8,132 nt of DNA, taken from Bacteroidales bacterium (GTDB lineage Bacteria > Bacteroidota > Bacteroidia > Bacteroidales > VadinHA17). Numbering within the stretch: position 1 is the first letter of the stretch; each line of letters opens with the position of its first letter. The DNA lies in NCBI GenBank assembly GCA_013314865.1, contig JABUEV010000086.1:1-8132 (forward strand), read 5' to 3'. Positions 5,205 through 8,132 of the stretch are shown here, one piece after another. The notes beneath the pieces are model-generated. The model saw only the letters and a program-made list of their open reading frames with translations. It searched no databases and had not been told where the DNA came from. The translations under genes were made by a program, and so were the position numbers.

Positions 5205-8132
5205 TTATTGTTTCAAAGGCCTGACAGTAACCGTGAAATCATATCTCTGCGGCATTACCTGGTACTCCGGAAAAACACCTGTTGCCGTGCATCCCACTCC
5301 GCTTGTACTGTAATCAAGATTGAAAGTAATGCCGTCAAATGGTTTAAGCTGATAGGTGTACAAAGCACGTGTAAGGTTTTCACGGGAAAAATGATGGGCA
5401 CTGAAATTAAAAAGGTCATTTCCGCTAATTTCAATTCCTGATCCGTCAGCAGCAGTCATCCTTACCCACCGGTTGTCAGTCCTCAGTCCATAATCCTGAG
5501 GTATCAGATAGGGCTCATACATTTCCCTGACAGTGGAACTGTAAATTCCTGTCTTATAGCCCGATTTTCTGTCAGGGTAATTTTCCTGAGGCCCGCGCCC
5601 GTACCATTTTACATTTTCAAGACTATTGTCAAGAATCAGTTCCATTCCGATGCGCGGAAGCCACGACGGCATCTGACCATTGGGAATAATGCTGTGTGAG
5701 ATCGTCATCACTCCATCGCCGTCAATAACATACCGGTAACGGTCAATGAAAGCACCCCTTCCGGTTCCGAGAGTAAAAAGATTACCCGTTTCAACCACAA
5801 CACTTTTTCCGTCACTCTTATGCCAGTTAAAATATTCCTTTTTTACTGTTAACTGATGCAGACCGGCTGAATACCATTCTGTAGCTGCAACCCTCCCAAA
5901 CCCGTCAGTCCTGTGTTTATTGTTTGAAGACCAATAAGTCCATCCATCAGTTTCGTTTGCAAGAGGTGCGCGCCAGACATTCAGGACAGGCCCCCTTTTT
6001 AACATTTCCCTGCCGGATATATTCATAGAATTGAGAATTCCGGTCTCTTTGTCAAATTTATAGGTGAAGCCTTTTCCTTCAATTATCAGTTCATCTCCTG
6101 ATTCGCTTGCATCAACTGTGCTTGCGGATTGGAGACTGTTTTTTATATCTGGTTCCCTGTACCATGGAAGATCAAACTGATCCCATGCAATTTCAAAGCC
6201 CTTTTCTGCCCATGCAGTCTTGTCTTTCAGCCTGTAACTGACAAGAAGTCTGTAGCAGGTCGCTTCACTGAGAGCCGGCTTCTGGTAAGGGATCTTTACG
6301 ATCCTGCTTTGAAGGGGCTTTATGTCAGGTGAAAGCTCTCCCTGCTGAATAATCCTGTCATCAGCCTCAAGCATCCACACAGTCTGGAGCTCATTAAGAT
6401 TGGTGAAGAGATATCTGTTCTGAATTTCAATCTCTCCTTCTTCAGCAGACAATAGGGTTGTCTTAACAGGCTGGCCCGACTTCTTTATCTGCCACATTTC
6501 AGGCTGAGGCCTGCGGTCAGGCCATATTGCCCCATAAGTTCTGGCACCAATCCCGTAACTGAAAAACTCTCCCTCCACTTTTTCTGACTCGAAATCAAGC
6601 CATAAAGCTGACTCCTTCCTGATTTCATCCGAAGGTTTCTGAAGAAGGGCATGCGGCACATATTTTGAAAAGACTGCAGCCTGATCAATAATTGCATCGC
6701 AAATATATACGGAAGTTTCCTGTCCGTGTATTTCCGCATTTCTGCCTATATTAACCGGATAAGGAGTGTTCCTTATGTTTCCGCCTGCAGGAACCTTTTC
6801 GCTCTCTTTTCCGTCAATGGTAATGAAGATGTATGACCCGTCATAGGATGCCGTCACATGGTGCCAGTTATTCTCCCAGTTGTCGGGAAGCGGCATGCTT
6901 ACAGTATTTTTTTGTCTTGTAGTGACATAGAATACGAGAGATTCCCGTCCATTCTGATGCAGGCCAAACTGCCAGTTTCCCTTGGTGATATATGTGCCGG
7001 CTGAACTGCTTAGGGCTCTTGGATAGACCCGGAGAGAAAGAGTCAGCTGGTTGCCGCTTATTTCGAGCGCATCATCCCGGTAAACCTCAACCCACTGATC
7101 ATGTCCGTTAAGATCAATTGCTTTGCCTGAAATGCCTGGGACAAGCTTAGCTCTGCCCATGATATTCACCTGGATGTTGTTCCCTGAAGCATCCTGCAGT
7201 GATCTGACTTTTTCTGTAATCCCTGTGCTTACATAATCCCATATTGCGCCGCCCATGCTTCTCGGGTGACTGTAAAATGCATTCCAGTAATCATCCAGTC
7301 CGCCTCCTCCATTGCCTGTAACTGCGACATATTCGTCGAGAAAGGATGGCCTGGGATCTTCACTTGCAGGCTGAAGGAAGATTCGTGTCAGAAGACTGTG
7401 AATCTGAGGGTAGCGCGGACCAATGATTTCCTCGCATGGATGGATATCTGCGTTTCCTCCATACATCCAGTAACGTGTTTTGTCATATTTCCTGCCTTCA
7501 TCAATCACTGCGCAGATATTGTTCCCCTCCCCGCTTTCATTTCCAGCGCTCCAGAAAAGTACTGAGGGATGATTCCTGTCGCGAAGTACCATCTTCCTGG
7601 CTCTTTCCCTGCACATCCCCTCCCACTCCTTTCTTTCTGATAAATATTCGGTGGCATGTGCTTCATCTCCCGTCTCATCCACCACATAAATACCATACTC
7701 ATCTGCCAGCTCAAGATACCTGACGACCGGAGGATAATGCGAGGTCCTTACACAATTGATATTGAAGCGTTTGAAAATCTCCATGTCCTTTCTGATGGTT
7801 GCTTCATCCATCATGTGACCCGTTACCGGATGCTGCATGTGACTGTTGATGCCGTTCAGTTTGACCGGGACACCATTAAGGTAAAACACCTGGTTTTTTA
7901 TCTCAGTCTCCTTGAAACCGATTCTTCCCCCGATAACCTCTTCAACTGTACCCTTTTCATTAATCAATTCAAAAACAAGAGAATAAAGTGAAGGCTTTTC
8001 TGCCGACCATTTTTCAGGGTTTGAAATATCTTTTGAAACTGAGATTTCCTTTCTGTCGCCGGCAGGGACTGCAAACTTTTCCGAATTAATTGTGCTGACA
8101 GTTTTCCCTGATTTGTCATAAAGAGTTGCCCT
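5205..8132 (-). CDS. GH2 beta-galactosidase-like enzyme with inserted LamG-like domain (N-terminus outside window)
   Basis: The frame is open to the window edge. The 975 visible residues begin inside the Ig-like domain (EKWSAEKPSLYSLVFEL), so the TTG at 7967 is not the start. Numbering from the first visible residue: the barrel opens with YLNGVPVKLNGINSHMQHP (about 84); His98, His132 (RTSHYPP), Glu157 and His159 match LacZ His357, His391, Glu416 and His418. The acid/base is Glu199 (WSAGNESGEG) and the nucleophile Glu267 (LDEY). After GGAIWDY (Trp298) a LamG-like jelly roll (about 325-505: GKAIDLNG, TLSLRVYPRA, WHHVTASYDG, IDQAAVFSKY) interrupts the barrel, which resumes at YGAIWPDRRPQPEMW. 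Then come a DUF4981-type Ig domain (about 555-650) and the beta-galactosidase small-chain domain (about 680-970; NVWRAP, YGRGPQENYPDR). The LacZ residues His540 and Asn604 are replaced by Ala270 and probably Tyr533, so the substrate may be a modified or different beta-glycoside. The full protein probably exceeds 1,200 residues. Confidence 0.93.
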   Translation of the reverse strand, partial: RATLYDKSGKTVSTINSEKFAVPAGDRKEISVSKDISNPEKWSAEKPSLYSLVFELINEKGTVEEVIGGRIGFKETEIKNQVFYLNGVPVKLNGINSHMQHPVTGHMMDEATIRKDMEIFKRFNINCVRTSHYPPVVRYLELADEYGIYVVDETGDEAHATEYLSERKEWEGMCRERARKMVLRDRNHPSVLFWSAGNESGEGNNICAVIDEGRKYDKTRYWMYGGNADIHPCEEIIGPRYPQIHSLLTRIFLQPASEDPRPSFLDEYVAVTGNGGGGLDDYWNAFYSHPRSMGGAIWDYVSTGITEKVRSLQDASGNNIQVNIMGRAKLVPGISGKAIDLNGHDQWVEVYRDDALEISGNQLTLSLRVYPRALSSSAGTYITKGNWQFGLHQNGRESLVFYVTTRQKNTVSMPLPDNWENNWHHVTASYDGSYIFITIDGKESEKVPAGGNIRNTPYPVNIGRNAEIHGQETSVYICDAIIDQAAVFSKYVPHALLQKPSDEIRKESALWLDFESEKVEGEFFSYGIGARTYGAIWPDRRPQPEMWQIKKSGQPVKTTLLSAEEGEIEIQNRYLFTNLNELQTVWMLEADDRIIQQGELSPDIKPLQSRIVKIPYQKPALSEATCYRLLVSYRLKDKTAWAEKGFEIAWDQFDLPWYREPDIKNSLQSASTVDASESGDELIIEGKGFTYKFDKETGILNSMNISGREMLKRGPVLNVWRAPLANETDGWTYWSSNNKHRTDGFGRVAATEWYSAGLHQLTVKKEYFNWHKSDGKSVVVETGNLFTLGTGRGAFIDRYRYVIDGDGVMTISHSIIPNGQMPSWLPRIGMELILDNSLENVKWYGRGPQENYPDRKSGYKTGIYSSTVREMYEPYLIPQDYGLRTDNRWVRMTAADGSGIEISGNDLFNFSAHHFSRENLTRALYTYQLKPFDGITFNLDYSTSGVGCTATGVFPEYQVMPQRYDFTVTVRPLKQ

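Noticed and set aside
7656..7991. 111-codon plus-strand ORF and other plus-strand ORFs within 5200-7990
   Set aside because: They lie antisense to the GH2 gene, whose family motifs are continuous on the minus strand; their translations show no domain-like pattern.

Overview
The window reads like an accessory carbohydrate-degradation locus of a Bacteroidota member, most likely Bacteroidales or a related order. The evidence is indirect: the GH2, epimerase and DUF5107/TPR proteins match types common in that phylum, the starts that can be examined lack Shine-Dalgarno sequences, one TAnnTTTG-type promoter motif is present, and the base composition is moderate. No rRNA, tRNA, transposase or CRISPR array is visible.

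Layout. Positions 1-1487 (+) hold the C-terminal part of a large tetratricopeptide-repeat protein, probably of the DUF5107 family, whose start lies before the window. Everything else that codes is on the minus strand. Read in the direction of transcription (right to left) it is: a GH2 beta-galactosidase-like enzyme whose N-terminus lies beyond 8132; an exported N-acylglucosamine/cellobiose 2-epimerase family protein 18 bp downstream; a signal-less subtilisin-family (S8) peptidase 36 bp further on; and, after a 190-bp repeat-filled gap, a 138-residue membrane protein of unknown function. That last gene converges with the TPR gene.

How the genes may work together. The GH2 enzyme and the epimerase are tightly spaced and both act on beta-linked oligosaccharides in their families. 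A plausible reading is periplasmic trimming of a plant or algal oligosaccharide, with 2-epimerisation of the reducing-end sugar. The GH2 enzyme carries a LamG-like jelly-roll domain inserted in its catalytic domain and has lost two residues that hold the galactose C6-OH in LacZ, so its substrate may not be a simple beta-galactoside. The peptidase is co-directional, but no link to sugar use can be read from its sequence.

The least expected signal is non-coding. Three unrelated micro-tandem arrays, with periods of 9, 7 and 8 bp, lie on the two sides of the single small membrane-protein gene, within about 660 bp. The 7-bp array has nested 35-bp and 21-bp duplications, is flanked by 9-bp direct repeats, and places GG every 7 bases on one strand.
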